Positions 41,649 to 51,180 of a stretch of DNA of 64,000 bases are shown here, piece by piece (within the stretch, counting starts at the first letter, position 1; every line of letters starts with the position of its first letter). A program made the translations under genes and the position numbers. Under the pieces are notes generated by a model. The model saw only the letters and a list, made by a program, of their open reading frames with translations. It was not told the DNA's origin and ran no database searches. Source of the DNA: Candidatus Margulisiibacteriota bacterium (lineage in GTDB: Bacteria; Margulisbacteria; WOR-1; JAHJIW01); the NCBI GenBank assembly GCA_018823125.1, contig JAHJIW010000011.1, positions 1 through 64,000 of the forward strand, read 5' to 3'.

Positions 41649-43019
41649 ATGGCAATTGTATCCAATTATTCACAAGATGAACACCAATTAATTATCCAGG
41701 ATCTGAAAAATAAATTCAGCTGGGCCCTCTGGTCAAGGTATATCATTGCCGCTTTCGCCATCGTTTTAATCTATTTAGGTTTAATTTCGGACGCCTACAT
41801 GCAGTATAGTTTAGGCTTAGTCACCTTTTTAATTACTTACAATATTATTGCGCATATAATTTCCCTGGTTAAAACCAAATATTCTTTGTGGCAAATAACC
41901 ACCCTGGCAATTATTTTTCAAGTTTTTGATATTATCTCTATCACCGTACTAATATATATTACCGGCTGGTTAGACAGTCCGTTTTGGTATTTATATTTAG
42001 TATTAATTGTTTTCTCCGGCTTCGGCATGTTTTCGTACTATTCTTTCACCGTATTTTTAATTGCCATCTGCTCCGCCGTGTTTTATACCGGACTGCTTTT
42101 TTCTGCATATATTGGTATTTTCCCGCTTTACGGGCCCAGCTTTAATTTAACGCCGAACGAACTTTTAATTTCGATCAACAACAAAGCGGTATTTACCCTG
42201 GCTTCTTTCTTTATTTTTGCCAGCACCATTTACTACTTTTCCAAATTATTAGCCGAACACCGCGCCGAACTCTCCAGGAAAAATTACGAGCTCCTGAAAA
42301 CCATGGAAGAAATGAAAGATATTGACCGCATGAAAGACGAATTTGTTTCTACCGCATCGCACGAGCTCAGAACTCCCCTCTCCGTTGCCCGGGAAAACAT
42401 GTCTTTAATTAAGGACGGGGTCATTGGAGACGTAAACGAGCAACAGAAAAAACTTTTGTCAACCTCCCTGACTAATGTTGACCGACTCTCCGGAATTTTA
42501 AACAACCTCCTGGATCTCTCCAAAATCGAATCGCGTTCCTTAGATCTTTTCCCTCAAATAAATGACCTGGGCGAAATGGCCAAAAAAGCCATCGAGCTAT
42601 TACAAGAAAAAGCCGATCACAAGAAAATTAAATTTGAGCTTTATTGTCCTCAACCGGTAAACACTTTAGTGGATCCAGATCAAATCCTCAGGGTTTTCAT
42701 CAACTTAATCGACAACGCGATAAAATACACCGAGAAAAACGGCAAAATTACCATCGGCGTTGAGTCAACCGATAATAAAGCCATTGCCTACGTCAGCGAC
42801 AACGGCAAAGGCATTCCCAAAAAAGATTTTTCCAGAATTTTTGTCCGTTTTTCCAGGTTATCCGATTTTGACGAACCTGCCGAAAAAGGATCGGGACTGG
42901 GTCTTTCAATTTGCAGGGGTATCGTTGAAATGCACCACGGCAAAATATGGGTCGAAAGTGAGTTTGGCAAAGGATCCAAATTTATTTTTACATTACCGAA
43001 AGTAGGAGAAAAAAAATGA
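41649..43019 (+). CDS. Membrane sensor histidine kinase
   Basis: 456 residues. Six transmembrane helices (about 30-200) resemble a membrane-embedded sensor without a periplasmic domain. After a short coiled coil comes the HisKA domain with His238 (FVSTASHELRTPLSVARENMSLI), then HATPase with N box NLIDNAIKYTEKNGK, G1 DNGKGIPK and G2 GSGLGLSICRGIVEMHHGKIWVES. It should pass phosphate to the response regulator gene that overlaps its 3' end by four bases (ATGA). Signal unknown. It is divergent from pilB, so a link with pilus control is possible but unproven. Confidence 0.92.
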   Translation: MAIVSNYSQDEHQLIIQDLKNKFSWALWSRYIIAAFAIVLIYLGLISDAYMQYSLGLVTFLITYNIIAHIISLVKTKYSLWQITTLAIIFQVFDIISITVLIYITGWLDSPFWYLYLVLIVFSGFGMFSYYSFTVFLIAICSAVFYTGLLFSAYIGIFPLYGPSFNLTPNELLISINNKAVFTLASFFIFASTIYYFSKLLAEHRAELSRKNYELLKTMEEMKDIDRMKDEFVSTASHELRTPLSVARENMSLIKDGVIGDVNEQQKKLLSTSLTNVDRLSGILNNLLDLSKIESRSLDLFPQINDLGEMAKKAIELLQEKADHKKIKFELYCPQPVNTLVDPDQILRVFINLIDNAIKYTEKNGKITIGVESTDNKAIAYVSDNGKGIPKKDFSRIFVRFSRLSDFDEPAEKGSGLGLSICRGIVEMHHGKIWVESEFGKGSKFIFTLPKVGEKK

Positions 43020-43399
43020 GCGAAAAAAAACCGCATATATTAGTAATCGAAGATGATCCGGACATGGTAGAGGCGATTAAAATAAGGTTTGAGGCTAATA
43101 ATTTCGACGTCAGCGTGGCCCTGGACGGCATCGAGGGTTTAAGTAAAGCCCGCACCAAAAATCCGGACCTCATCATTTTAGACATCATGCTGCCTAAACT
43201 GGATGGTTTTAAACTTTGCCGCATGCTCAAGTACGACGAAAAATATAAATCGATCCCGATTATCATGTTAACCGCTAAAATTCAAAAATCGGATGTCTCT
43301 AGAGGCAAAGAAGTAGGCGCCGATGCCTATATTACTAAACCTTTTAAATCTGAAGAACTAATTGAAAAAGTAAAAGAATTTTTAGCGAAGCCTGCTTAG
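43016..43399 (+). CDS. Single-domain response regulator (CheY-like)
   Basis: 127 residues form only a receiver domain: acidic pocket IEDDPD (about 11-16), phospho-acceptor Asp56 (LIILDIMLPKLDGF), switch Thr (IIMLTAK) and conserved Lys (ITKPFKSEELI). There is no DNA-binding or output domain, so it must act by protein contact or as a phosphorelay step. Coupled by ATGA overlap to the kinase gene. Its stop shares four bases with the stop of the convergent second kinase. Confidence 0.93.
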   Translation: MSEKKPHILVIEDDPDMVEAIKIRFEANNFDVSVALDGIEGLSKARTKNPDLIILDIMLPKLDGFKLCRMLKYDEKYKSIPIIMLTAKIQKSDVSRGKEVGADAYITKPFKSEELIEKVKEFLAKPA

Positions 43400-45069
43400 G
43401 TTTTTTGAGCAGCTTTAGGAAGAATAAAAGTAAACTTGGTGCCCTGCCCCAGTTTTGATTCCACCCCAATCCTGCCGCCGTGTTTCGCCAGCAACCCTTT
43501 GGTGATGGCTAACCCCAACCCGGTACCTTTATTACCCGTTTCCGGGTCGTGATTGAGCTGCTCAAATTTTTCAAAAAGCTTGGGCATATCTGAAGGGGCA
43601 ATGCCGCAGCCGGTATCAATGATTTCTACTTCGGCTTCGTTTTCTTTATCAAAGACATTAATCGTAATTTTTCCCCGATTCCGGGTGAACTTTAACGCAT
43701 TGGAAATTAAGTTATCGAAGATCTGAATTAGTTTATCTGGATCCGCCTTAACCCAGAGCGGCTTTTTAGGATACTGCGCTAAAGTTAACTTTATATTTTT
43801 TTCTAAAGCCTCCCCGTCCCATTCTTTAACAATTTCCTTGGCTACTTTAATTATGTCCATAGTTTTTAAAACCAGCAAATTGCTATGGGATTCGATCTTG
43901 GAAATATCAAGCAGATTATCAATCAAGCGGGTCAGGCGGCTGATGTTATTAACGGCAATCGAGAGCAGCCGCTTTTGCTTTTGATTTACTTTGCCGGAAA
44001 TTTCATCCAAAACGATGGATACGCTTTCGCGGATAACCGCCAAGGGAGTGCGCAACTCATGCGAAGCAGTAGAAACAAAATCGGATTTCATTTCACTGAT
44101 TTCCTTTAACGCTTTTTCTTCCCGTTTGCTTTCGGTAATATCACGCAAGTGAGTTAATAATGCCAGCTCACCCTCCCACTCTATCTCTACCATCCGCAAC
44201 TCAACAATTCTTTCGACGCCTGCTTTATCATGAACTTTTAAGTTAAAAACTTCCCCCGCTCTAGCCGGACACTCAAGCTTTTCTCCAATCAATTTTCCCG
44301 GCGTTTTAGAAAAAATTACTTCGGCCGCCGGATTAGCAAAACGAACCACACCCTTTTCATCAACGACCACGATACCGTCAATGCTGTTAGTAATCAGTTT
44401 TCTTAAATTTTCCTGAGCGGCGGTGATTATCTGGTCACGCACCATTAGCTGGGCATTAAGTACGGTTAGTTTTTTTTCGCGCTCTCTTAAAAGTGACGCA
44501 ACATTATAAGCTAAAACCGAAATTGATATGGCAACAATAAATTCCACCGGAGTAACGATCCGCAAATAATTTGACTGCAGATATAACTCACGGGGAACAA
44601 ATTCCTTAAAAATTATTACCTGCGGAAGAAAACCATAAACTTCTAATCCTAATTCGACCAGATAACACAATGAAGACATAGTCAGAACACCCAGAAATCC
44701 CCAAAACGGCAAAGTTAAAGCCGCCAACATTGAAACGACTACATATACAATCGGCATGAAGCTGGCAGGTCCTCCGGTGTAGTAAGTGAAAGCGGCTACA
44801 ATAATACAGCTAACCAATAATCTACAGAAAAAAGCAATGTGTGCCGGAAGATATCCTTTTTTAATCATCCAAGATGTAATCGCGGTATATAAAGCATAAA
44901 TTATAAATATAGTTAAAACTTGCTTGAGGGGATATGGAACCCCATAATAGGCGGCGATCAGCGATACCACCAAGAGCAGAGGAGCCATCATGAAACGAGT
45001 GATGCGATCCAAAGGTTGAAAAACTTCTACGAATTCCTGGTTCTCTTTAAAATATTTACCGTTTTGCAT
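43396..45069 (-). CDS. Membrane histidine kinase with PAS domain
   Basis: 557 residues: six transmembrane helices (about 28-195), a coiled coil, a PAS domain (about 220-315, TNSIDGIVVVDEKGVVRFANPAAEVIFSKTPGKLIG), HisKA with His337 (FVSTASHELRTPLAVIRES) and HATPase (NLISNALKFTRNRGK, DTGCGIAPSDMPKLFEKFEQ, GTGLGLAITKGLLAKHGG). The catalytic half resembles the kinase at 41649, especially around the phospho-His. The N-terminal membrane part differs in detail but has the same helix count. It begins seven bases after aspT, suggesting co-transcription with aspartate/alanine exchange genes, and no regulator is adjacent on its strand. Confidence 0.92.
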   Translation of the reverse strand: MQNGKYFKENQEFVEVFQPLDRITRFMMAPLLLVVSLIAAYYGVPYPLKQVLTIFIIYALYTAITSWMIKKGYLPAHIAFFCRLLVSCIIVAAFTYYTGGPASFMPIVYVVVSMLAALTLPFWGFLGVLTMSSLCYLVELGLEVYGFLPQVIIFKEFVPRELYLQSNYLRIVTPVEFIVAISISVLAYNVASLLREREKKLTVLNAQLMVRDQIITAAQENLRKLITNSIDGIVVVDEKGVVRFANPAAEVIFSKTPGKLIGEKLECPARAGEVFNLKVHDKAGVERIVELRMVEIEWEGELALLTHLRDITESKREEKALKEISEMKSDFVSTASHELRTPLAVIRESVSIVLDEISGKVNQKQKRLLSIAVNNISRLTRLIDNLLDISKIESHSNLLVLKTMDIIKVAKEIVKEWDGEALEKNIKLTLAQYPKKPLWVKADPDKLIQIFDNLISNALKFTRNRGKITINVFDKENEAEVEIIDTGCGIAPSDMPKLFEKFEQLNHDPETGNKGTGLGLAITKGLLAKHGGRIGVESKLGQGTKFTFILPKAAQKT

Positions 45070-45076
45070 GATTACC

Positions 45077-46759
45077 TCACCACATCACATGGATCAGTAC
45101 GGTTCCCCAAACCGTAAGAATAACATTACCAAAAGCATAGGGCACGGCAAATCCTAACGCCGGAGTAGAACTGTTAGCCACTTCCTTAACCGCATTCAGT
45201 GCCGGGGATGCGGTTTCTGCCCCGGTCAGCGCCCCCATCAGTAAAACCGGATTCAATTTAAAAACCATCCGGCCAAATATATATCCAATGATGGTCGGCA
45301 TCAAAGTAATTATGGCGCCGGCTAAAAACACCGCTCCTCCAGAAGTCTTTAACGCCTGCACCGCCTGCGGCCCTGCAGTTAAACCCACACAGGCAATAAA
45401 AAGATTTAGTCCGAGATCCGTAAAAATCCACTGCGCACCGGTCGAAATTTGTCCAAAAGTAGGATGCACCGCTCTTAACCATCCAAATATCAGCCCTACC
45501 AATAAAACTCCGCCGCCCATCCCCAATGTGACCGGAATTTTCAGCACGTTAATCGTAATCAATCCGATCAGCGAGCCCACCACGCAACCCAGCGCCACCA
45601 TAATTAAATCGGTGGTTGAGGTAGGCCGCTCAACATATCCCAGGTATTTTATATATTTTTCCACATCCTCGCGCGCTCCAACAATGGTTAAAATATCACA
45701 CTTGTTGATCTCCGTATCCCGGGTCAGCGGCAGTTCATGCTCCTGCCGTTTTAATCTCCTTAAAAAACAGCCGTGACCGATCGCTTGGCTGAGTTCTCCC
45801 AGGGTTTGCCCGACCACCTTGGAATTTAACACACAAACATCCATTATTTCGCCCATAATATCAATTAAACCCTGATCATCAATTTCGGGGCCGATTATTT
45901 TTTCGCCCTGAATCAACCCCTTAAGCCCGCCCGCCAGCGCAATTTCGTCTCCGTTTTCAATAACCGTATTCGGGTCAAAATCCATCAGTGTATCCCCGCG
46001 TTTAATTTTTTCTACTGCAACTTTGGCCGGAAACATACTCTCCAGATCGCTTATTTTTTTACCCACGATTGCGTTATTTGCAACCCTGAAACCACGTAGA
46101 ATTAAACTTTTGTACCAAGAAAAAAGCTCGGGCCGGGAAGCGTCATCAGCCGCCCCCGACATTTTAGCTTCCAACGCTGCCGCTTCTTTTTTAAGATCAA
46201 TACCAAACAGGCGCGGAACAATTTTATAAAACATAATTAATCCGGCCACGCCAAAAATGTACGAAATCGCGTAGGCTACCGCCACGTTATTCTGGAGGAT
46301 TGTTTTTTGAGCAGCAGAAATAGGCAGCCCCAGAATGGCCCCGTCCGCAGTACCGATTACCGCCGACTGGGTCATGGCTCCGCCTAAAAGGCCGGCCGTA
46401 GTTCCCGCGTCAAATCCAAATATTTTCCCTAAAACAATGGCGGTGATCAAACCGGTTACCGCAACCACCAGCGAGATCCAGATATAATGCAGACCTTCCT
46501 TTTTTAAGGCGCCAAAAAAGGCCGGACCAACCTTATACCCAATGGCAAAAAGAAACAATGCGAAGCTGACCGATTGCAGCAGCGGATTAATTTCGATACT
46601 CATCTGCCCTAAAACCAGTGCCGCCAGCAGAACCCCGGCAGTCGAGCCCAGGCTAAATCCAAAAAACTTTAATTTACCCACAAAATACCCAATGGCAATT
46701 GCCAAAAATATTAATATTTCTGGATGGGCCCGGCAGATCTCGATAAATCCTTTTAGCAT
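45077..46759 (-). CDS. aspT: Aspartate:alanine antiporter AspT
   Basis: 560 residues with the AAE (YidE/YbjL duplication) fold: two membrane halves of about five helices each (residues 1-170 and 380-560), separated by a soluble part with two TrkA-C (RCK_C) domains (LESMFPAKVAVEKIKRGDTL; VGQTLGELSQAIGHGCFLRRLKRQ). Each half has the glycine-rich GAMTQSAVIGTADGA or GALTGAETASPALNAV motif that lines the path. It exchanges aspartate for alanine electrogenically. The aspartate decarboxylase gene lies three bases upstream, as in the known AspD-AspT pair. Confidence 0.92.
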   Translation of the reverse strand: MLKGFIEICRAHPEILIFLAIAIGYFVGKLKFFGFSLGSTAGVLLAALVLGQMSIEINPLLQSVSFALFLFAIGYKVGPAFFGALKKEGLHYIWISLVVAVTGLITAIVLGKIFGFDAGTTAGLLGGAMTQSAVIGTADGAILGLPISAAQKTILQNNVAVAYAISYIFGVAGLIMFYKIVPRLFGIDLKKEAAALEAKMSGAADDASRPELFSWYKSLILRGFRVANNAIVGKKISDLESMFPAKVAVEKIKRGDTLMDFDPNTVIENGDEIALAGGLKGLIQGEKIIGPEIDDQGLIDIMGEIMDVCVLNSKVVGQTLGELSQAIGHGCFLRRLKRQEHELPLTRDTEINKCDILTIVGAREDVEKYIKYLGYVERPTSTTDLIMVALGCVVGSLIGLITINVLKIPVTLGMGGGVLLVGLIFGWLRAVHPTFGQISTGAQWIFTDLGLNLFIACVGLTAGPQAVQALKTSGGAVFLAGAIITLMPTIIGYIFGRMVFKLNPVLLMGALTGAETASPALNAVKEVANSSTPALGFAVPYAFGNVILTVWGTVLIHVMW

Positions 46760-46762
46760 AAC

Positions 46763-48352
46763 CTACCTCCCTGCCTTAAATTCTTGATTATATTTTTCTA
46801 ACAATTCACTAATCGCTTTCCCGATTTTGGCATACGCTTCGAGCTGGAGATTAGCTAATGACACCCGGACAGACATATTGGGAGCATCAAATCCTCCCCC
46901 ATCCATTAATACCACCCCATATTCGTCTGCTAATCGCCAAACATAATCGATGGGTTCATGATTTTTAACCAACCATTTGGCAAACTCATCGCCGTATCTT
47001 TGTTTGGCCAGTTTTGGAACATCCACCATAGTATAGTAATGCGCATCCAGCGGATGACGCGGGCAAGGAATCCCGATATTTTTATAAAGGGTTTCAAATC
47101 TTTCGTAAACAATGGATTGAGCTTCTTCTTTATAAGCACCTTTTTTATCAGTTAAGCAATAAAGTGAGAAAAACACCATTAAAACCTGCTGAGGAGTTGA
47201 AAGCCCGGAAGTATGGTGCAGCGCAACCGATCGACTGTCGGCAACCATGCGGTCAATTAATTTCATGTTCTCAGGAACAGTCACAACCGTACTATAACGC
47301 TTATTTAACTCTTTTCTAAATTTTAGGGGTAGCTTTTTAATCATTTTGTCAAAAACGTTATTTTCGTGCAGACCAATGACCCCTAAACGCCAACCGGTAG
47401 CCCCAAAGTATTTTGAAAATGAATAAACCAATATGGTATTGAGCGGGGCAATGGCCGCTAAAGATTTAAATTCGTTTACAAAGGTGCCGTAAACATCATC
47501 GGTCAAAAGAATTAGATCTTTACGTTTGGTTTTTACCAGCTGGGCAACTTTATTTAATGATTTTTGATGCATGGCTACCGAAGAAGGATTAGATGGATGC
47601 ACTAAAAAGAAAGCTTTGATTTTGGGATCTTCTAATTTTTTAAGTTCGGCATCCGGATACTGCCAATCATTATTTTCATCTTGCAAAATATTAATTTCTA
47701 CAAATTTATAATCGTTTAAACGCGGAATTTCGATATAAGGAGTAAAAATTGGAGTACCCAGCGCAATTTTATCTCCCTTATGGGTTAGATGATTTTCCAT
47801 TAGAGAATTAAAAATATAATCCATGGCGGCCGTGCCGCCTTCGGTTGCAAAGAGATCAAACTTGCCACCGGGGACTTTACCCTTAAACATTTCTTGCTCT
47901 AAGTATTTATGAACAATTTGTTCTGAAATGGATAACATGCGATCCGGAGTTGGATAATGATCACCTAAAATCGCATCACACATTTCCAGCACAAAGGAAT
48001 CGGCATCGATTTTCATCTCATTCACAACATAATCCAGGGCAATCCCGATAAATTTGGGCCCCGCTTGATCTTCTTTGCCCTTTATAAATTCTCTCAGTCT
48101 TTTGGCAATGCCTTTTTTTACCGGTACATTGCCCAGGCGGCGGCGGTGGGGATTGCTTTCGGATTCCTGCAGCGCAAAATGCATAAAATCAGCAAATGCG
48201 CGGCGCGGAGTGATAGTTACCCAGTTAGGGTTCCCCCTACCTGCATTGAGCATCATTTTGGCACCTCGATCAGTGGCCATCGAAATCAATTTATCTTTTA
48301 ATTCAAAGGGACTGAGGGCCAGATACTTTTTTTCTCTTGCTGAACGTTGCAT
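46763..48352 (-). CDS. asd: Aspartate 4-decarboxylase / aspartate aminotransferase, bifunctional
   Basis: A 529-residue PLP enzyme of fold type I that converts aspartate to alanine plus CO2. The length is that of the AspD family, longer than ordinary aminotransferases (about 400). The PLP lysine is K314 (SFSKYFGATGWRLG). VHPSNPSS (251-258) and LTDDVYGTF (283-291) bind cofactor, and NAGRGNPNWVTITPRRAF forms the N-terminal signature. With AspT it forms a metabolic cycle that uses up protons inside the cell and generates proton-motive force. aaaggag precedes the ATG. Confidence 0.93.
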   Translation of the reverse strand: MQRSAREKKYLALSPFELKDKLISMATDRGAKMMLNAGRGNPNWVTITPRRAFADFMHFALQESESNPHRRRLGNVPVKKGIAKRLREFIKGKEDQAGPKFIGIALDYVVNEMKIDADSFVLEMCDAILGDHYPTPDRMLSISEQIVHKYLEQEMFKGKVPGGKFDLFATEGGTAAMDYIFNSLMENHLTHKGDKIALGTPIFTPYIEIPRLNDYKFVEINILQDENNDWQYPDAELKKLEDPKIKAFFLVHPSNPSSVAMHQKSLNKVAQLVKTKRKDLILLTDDVYGTFVNEFKSLAAIAPLNTILVYSFSKYFGATGWRLGVIGLHENNVFDKMIKKLPLKFRKELNKRYSTVVTVPENMKLIDRMVADSRSVALHHTSGLSTPQQVLMVFFSLYCLTDKKGAYKEEAQSIVYERFETLYKNIGIPCPRHPLDAHYYTMVDVPKLAKQRYGDEFAKWLVKNHEPIDYVWRLADEYGVVLMDGGGFDAPNMSVRVSLANLQLEAYAKIGKAISELLEKYNQEFKAGR

Positions 48353-48428
48353 ATATTTTCTCCTTTCGAGAAAGCTTTAAAAAGATTCTACCGTGCAAAA
48401 TCGATCAAGACAAGCTAAAATGTATATT

Positions 48429-48944
48429 ATGAAAAAATTAGCCTTAGCCGCAATTATTCTGCTTTTGGTAGGAATAACTTTTATTTCCGTCAGATCCCTT
48501 TTCACGCATCCTAAAACCTATGTGGTCACCGAGATAATAAAAGGCGCAGATTTCGATTATGAAATGATAAAAAACATCGATTCAATTCCTCCTCCCTACC
48601 CGCCCGATTCCAGCTATCAGATTGGGGATATTAAAACCAAAGAAGGTAACTTCGTAGTTTATAAATTAATCAGCAAGTATCGCGGTCGTTCAAAATTTTC
48701 TTCACGTCCCGTGCCCCTGCATGATCTTTTGGTACTCAAAGTTGATGACGACGAAAAAATCATCGACGCCTTTCACTACACTTTAGAATGGACTGATAGT
48801 CCTTCACTTGATTTATATAAACTTAATAATTCAAATGCATATCTTAAAAACGGAATGGACATTGCAGGACTGGATTTAATTAACGTTAATGACGGAAAAA
48901 AATTGGAGGAAAATGCCATCCTTGATTTAAAATCCAAAAATTAA
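48429..48944 (+). CDS. Exported or anchored protein of unknown function (171 aa)
   Basis: An N-terminal hydrophobic segment (KKLALAAIILLLVGITFISV) is followed by a soluble beta-rich domain with YVVTEIIKGADFDYEMIKNIDSIPPPYPPDSS and LLVLKVDDDEKIIDAFHYTLEWTDSPS. The open frame begins at 48393, but the ATG at 48429 opens the signal segment and has a TAAAAT box seven bases upstream with no Shine-Dalgarno, suggesting a leaderless start. I recognise no family. Its stop shares four bases with the convergent AsmA-like gene. Confidence 0.65.
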   Translation: MKKLALAAIILLLVGITFISVRSLFTHPKTYVVTEIIKGADFDYEMIKNIDSIPPPYPPDSSYQIGDIKTKEGNFVVYKLISKYRGRSKFSSRPVPLHDLLVLKVDDDEKIIDAFHYTLEWTDSPSLDLYKLNNSNAYLKNGMDIAGLDLINVNDGKKLEENAILDLKSKN

Positions 48945-51118
48945 TCATTCCACAATTTTTTCAACGTATAGCGATTAGGATCAAACTGACTTCCGCCATC
49001 TAACAACTTTTGGAACCAGGACAAAGGTTGAACTTCATTGGTTTGGCTTAGATTCGGCCATATGCCGGTGACCTTTAATTTAAGTGAATCTGAAAGAATA
49101 TCAAGCCCAAAAGTAATCGGCACAAATATCTGCCACCATCCGCCTTTAAACAGTTTTACCCCTAAGGTTAGATCGGTATCTCCCGTAAAAGTAATTGAGC
49201 CTACAATATTTATATTTAAATTCGAAGCATTACACAAAGCATTTTCGATGGTAACTTTTTCATCACTGATGTTAAAGTTCCCCTCAATCTTTTTAAAATT
49301 AGGCAGTTTAAAATCTTTAACGTGTTTGCCAATGCCTTTTTCGGTTTCCTTAAAGATCGGAGCGCGGCTCAAATCACTATCCGAAAGATCAAAATAGCCT
49401 CCGCCGTTGAGGGTAGACACTTTACCCCACTCCCCCACACACGCAATATTTCCCACAAAAGTACCTTTCATGCCGGCAAAGCGTTCGTCGGTTTTGCCTA
49501 ACGTTGCAATATCACATTTATCAATATCCAGTTCTGCTCCCCAGCGCGAAAAATCCATGACAATCGCTCCGTAAAGAGTACCTTTGTAAAATTCGGTTCT
49601 GGGAATTTCGGCGGCAAATTCGCCGGCGTTAACTTTCATCCGCAAATCAAAATCGCGGGGTTGAAGCTTAGCAAAAGAAAAATTCCTGAAATTAAGCATC
49701 ATCCTGCCGGAAAGTGATTTGGGTTTATCAATTTCCCCCGTCAGGCGACCCCTAAAATTTAAATTGCCGTTAAAACTATCCTTATTAACTTTAAAAGTTG
49801 CTTCCCGGGTAGTCCCTAAATCGAGATGAAAACCTCCGCCCTGCCCGGTAAACTTTAGTTTACCTTCAATATCCGACTGAAAAGCCAAATTCTTGATATC
49901 GGTTAGGTTTGCATTAATTTTAAAATAGGATGAATCCGCATGCGCATACCAATAAAGCACCCCGCGATTATTCCCTACCAGGCTCATTTTTAGATCATTA
50001 TCAACATCTCCGATCTTTCCCGAAAGATTTAAAACCCGGCTTGGCGCAAAAGTAAATTTGCCTTTTAAATCTGCTTTTTGTTCGGCGTTAACTGCTGTCA
50101 ATCGCGTTAAAGTTACTTCCTGATCCGAAATTAAAACCGAACTTTTGCCCTGCTCAAAAATCTTAATCTTTCCGGCATAGGCCGCCAGATTACTGATTTC
50201 GACATCGATCCGTGTACTATCTTTTACTAATTTTTGATTACGGAATTGCTGCTGCTGAGTGATATCCGCACTGCCCGTAAAACTAAAATCGCCGTGCTCC
50301 AGGCTTCCCTGATCAACCTCGTAGTTACCTTTTATGCCAAAAATTTCTTTGGCAAAATAAAAATCAGCATTACCCGAAAGTCTTTGGGCCGAAAGTCTCC
50401 AGGGATAAAAAATGTCGTCTAAGTAATAATTCCAATATTCCTTAAGCTGTTGGGTATCAAATGCCAAACTGCCGGTAACCGCACCACTTTCAGCATCAAA
50501 ATCAAGTTTAAAGGAAATGGTTTCATTATCTTTATCTTTTCCGCTAAATTTCACGCGGTATTTTTGTCCGGCCAGATTATCAATATCCAAATCAATGTTT
50601 CTAAATGTTCTTTGCAGCGTATTTCCTTGTTTAAACCGATCCGCAAAGAAGATACGGCTGTCGTTAAAGCTAATTCTTTTGACCTCAAACCCAAATGCTC
50701 CGGCCTGATCGCCTTCTACCGCAGAAAATCCGAGCAGCGGCGCAAAATTCCATTTTCCGTAGCGGTTACGAATAATATTTAAATCCGCGCCATCAATATT
50801 GATCGACTTTATTTCAACGTGCTTCCAAAGCAGAGGAATAAAATTAAGATCGATATCGGCCAGCTTAGCCTGAAAAATAAGGGATTCTCCCGGCCCAGCT
50901 AACTTAACCTCTTCCAGCAGAAACCCTTTAAAGGGATGGAAAGAAAGGTCCTTAATAAATATTTTTACCGGGGATTTTTGATTAGACTGTTCAACGTATG
51001 ACATTATTTGGGGGATTACAAATCTGGGAATAACGATAAAATCTAAAATATACCACAAAGCTCCCCAGATAATCGCCGCGACAAGAATAATTATCGATAT
51101 CTTTAAAAAACGTTTCAT
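48941..51118 (-). CDS. AsmA/TamB-like envelope protein (DUF748 type)
   Basis: A 725-residue protein: one N-terminal membrane helix (ISIIILVAAIIWGALWYIL) and a long periplasmic beta-rich body. It starts with an AsmA-type segment (VKIFIKDLSFHPFKGFLLEEVKLAG...NFIPLLWKHVEIKSINIDGADLNIIRNRYGKWNF). It ends with an AsmA_2-like part (GKTDERFAGMKGTFVGNI; FNISDEKVTIENALCNASNLNINIVGSI). This group forms hydrophobic-groove bridges thought to move phospholipids between membranes. Start set at ATG 51118, where a TATGAT box ends seven bases upstream; the frame is open 13 codons further. Consistent with a diderm envelope. Confidence 0.85.
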   Translation of the reverse strand: MKRFLKISIIILVAAIIWGALWYILDFIVIPRFVIPQIMSYVEQSNQKSPVKIFIKDLSFHPFKGFLLEEVKLAGPGESLIFQAKLADIDLNFIPLLWKHVEIKSINIDGADLNIIRNRYGKWNFAPLLGFSAVEGDQAGAFGFEVKRISFNDSRIFFADRFKQGNTLQRTFRNIDLDIDNLAGQKYRVKFSGKDKDNETISFKLDFDAESGAVTGSLAFDTQQLKEYWNYYLDDIFYPWRLSAQRLSGNADFYFAKEIFGIKGNYEVDQGSLEHGDFSFTGSADITQQQQFRNQKLVKDSTRIDVEISNLAAYAGKIKIFEQGKSSVLISDQEVTLTRLTAVNAEQKADLKGKFTFAPSRVLNLSGKIGDVDNDLKMSLVGNNRGVLYWYAHADSSYFKINANLTDIKNLAFQSDIEGKLKFTGQGGGFHLDLGTTREATFKVNKDSFNGNLNFRGRLTGEIDKPKSLSGRMMLNFRNFSFAKLQPRDFDLRMKVNAGEFAAEIPRTEFYKGTLYGAIVMDFSRWGAELDIDKCDIATLGKTDERFAGMKGTFVGNIACVGEWGKVSTLNGGGYFDLSDSDLSRAPIFKETEKGIGKHVKDFKLPNFKKIEGNFNISDEKVTIENALCNASNLNINIVGSITFTGDTDLTLGVKLFKGGWWQIFVPITFGLDILSDSLKLKVTGIWPNLSQTNEVQPLSWFQKLLDGGSQFDPNRYTLKKLWND

Positions 51119-51142
51119 TGATTTAATCATAGCATATTGTTT

Positions 51143-51171
51143 TATACAAATCTTCAATCCCGTTGTATAAT
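51143..51171 (+). promoter_or_regulatory. Promoter of the ICMT-like gene, near-leaderless
   Basis: TATACA (51143-51148), 17 bases, TATAAT (51166-51171), nine bases to the ATG at 51181, and no Shine-Dalgarno. Divergent from the AsmA-like gene. Confidence 0.65.
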
Positions 51172-51180
51172 AACTGCAAG

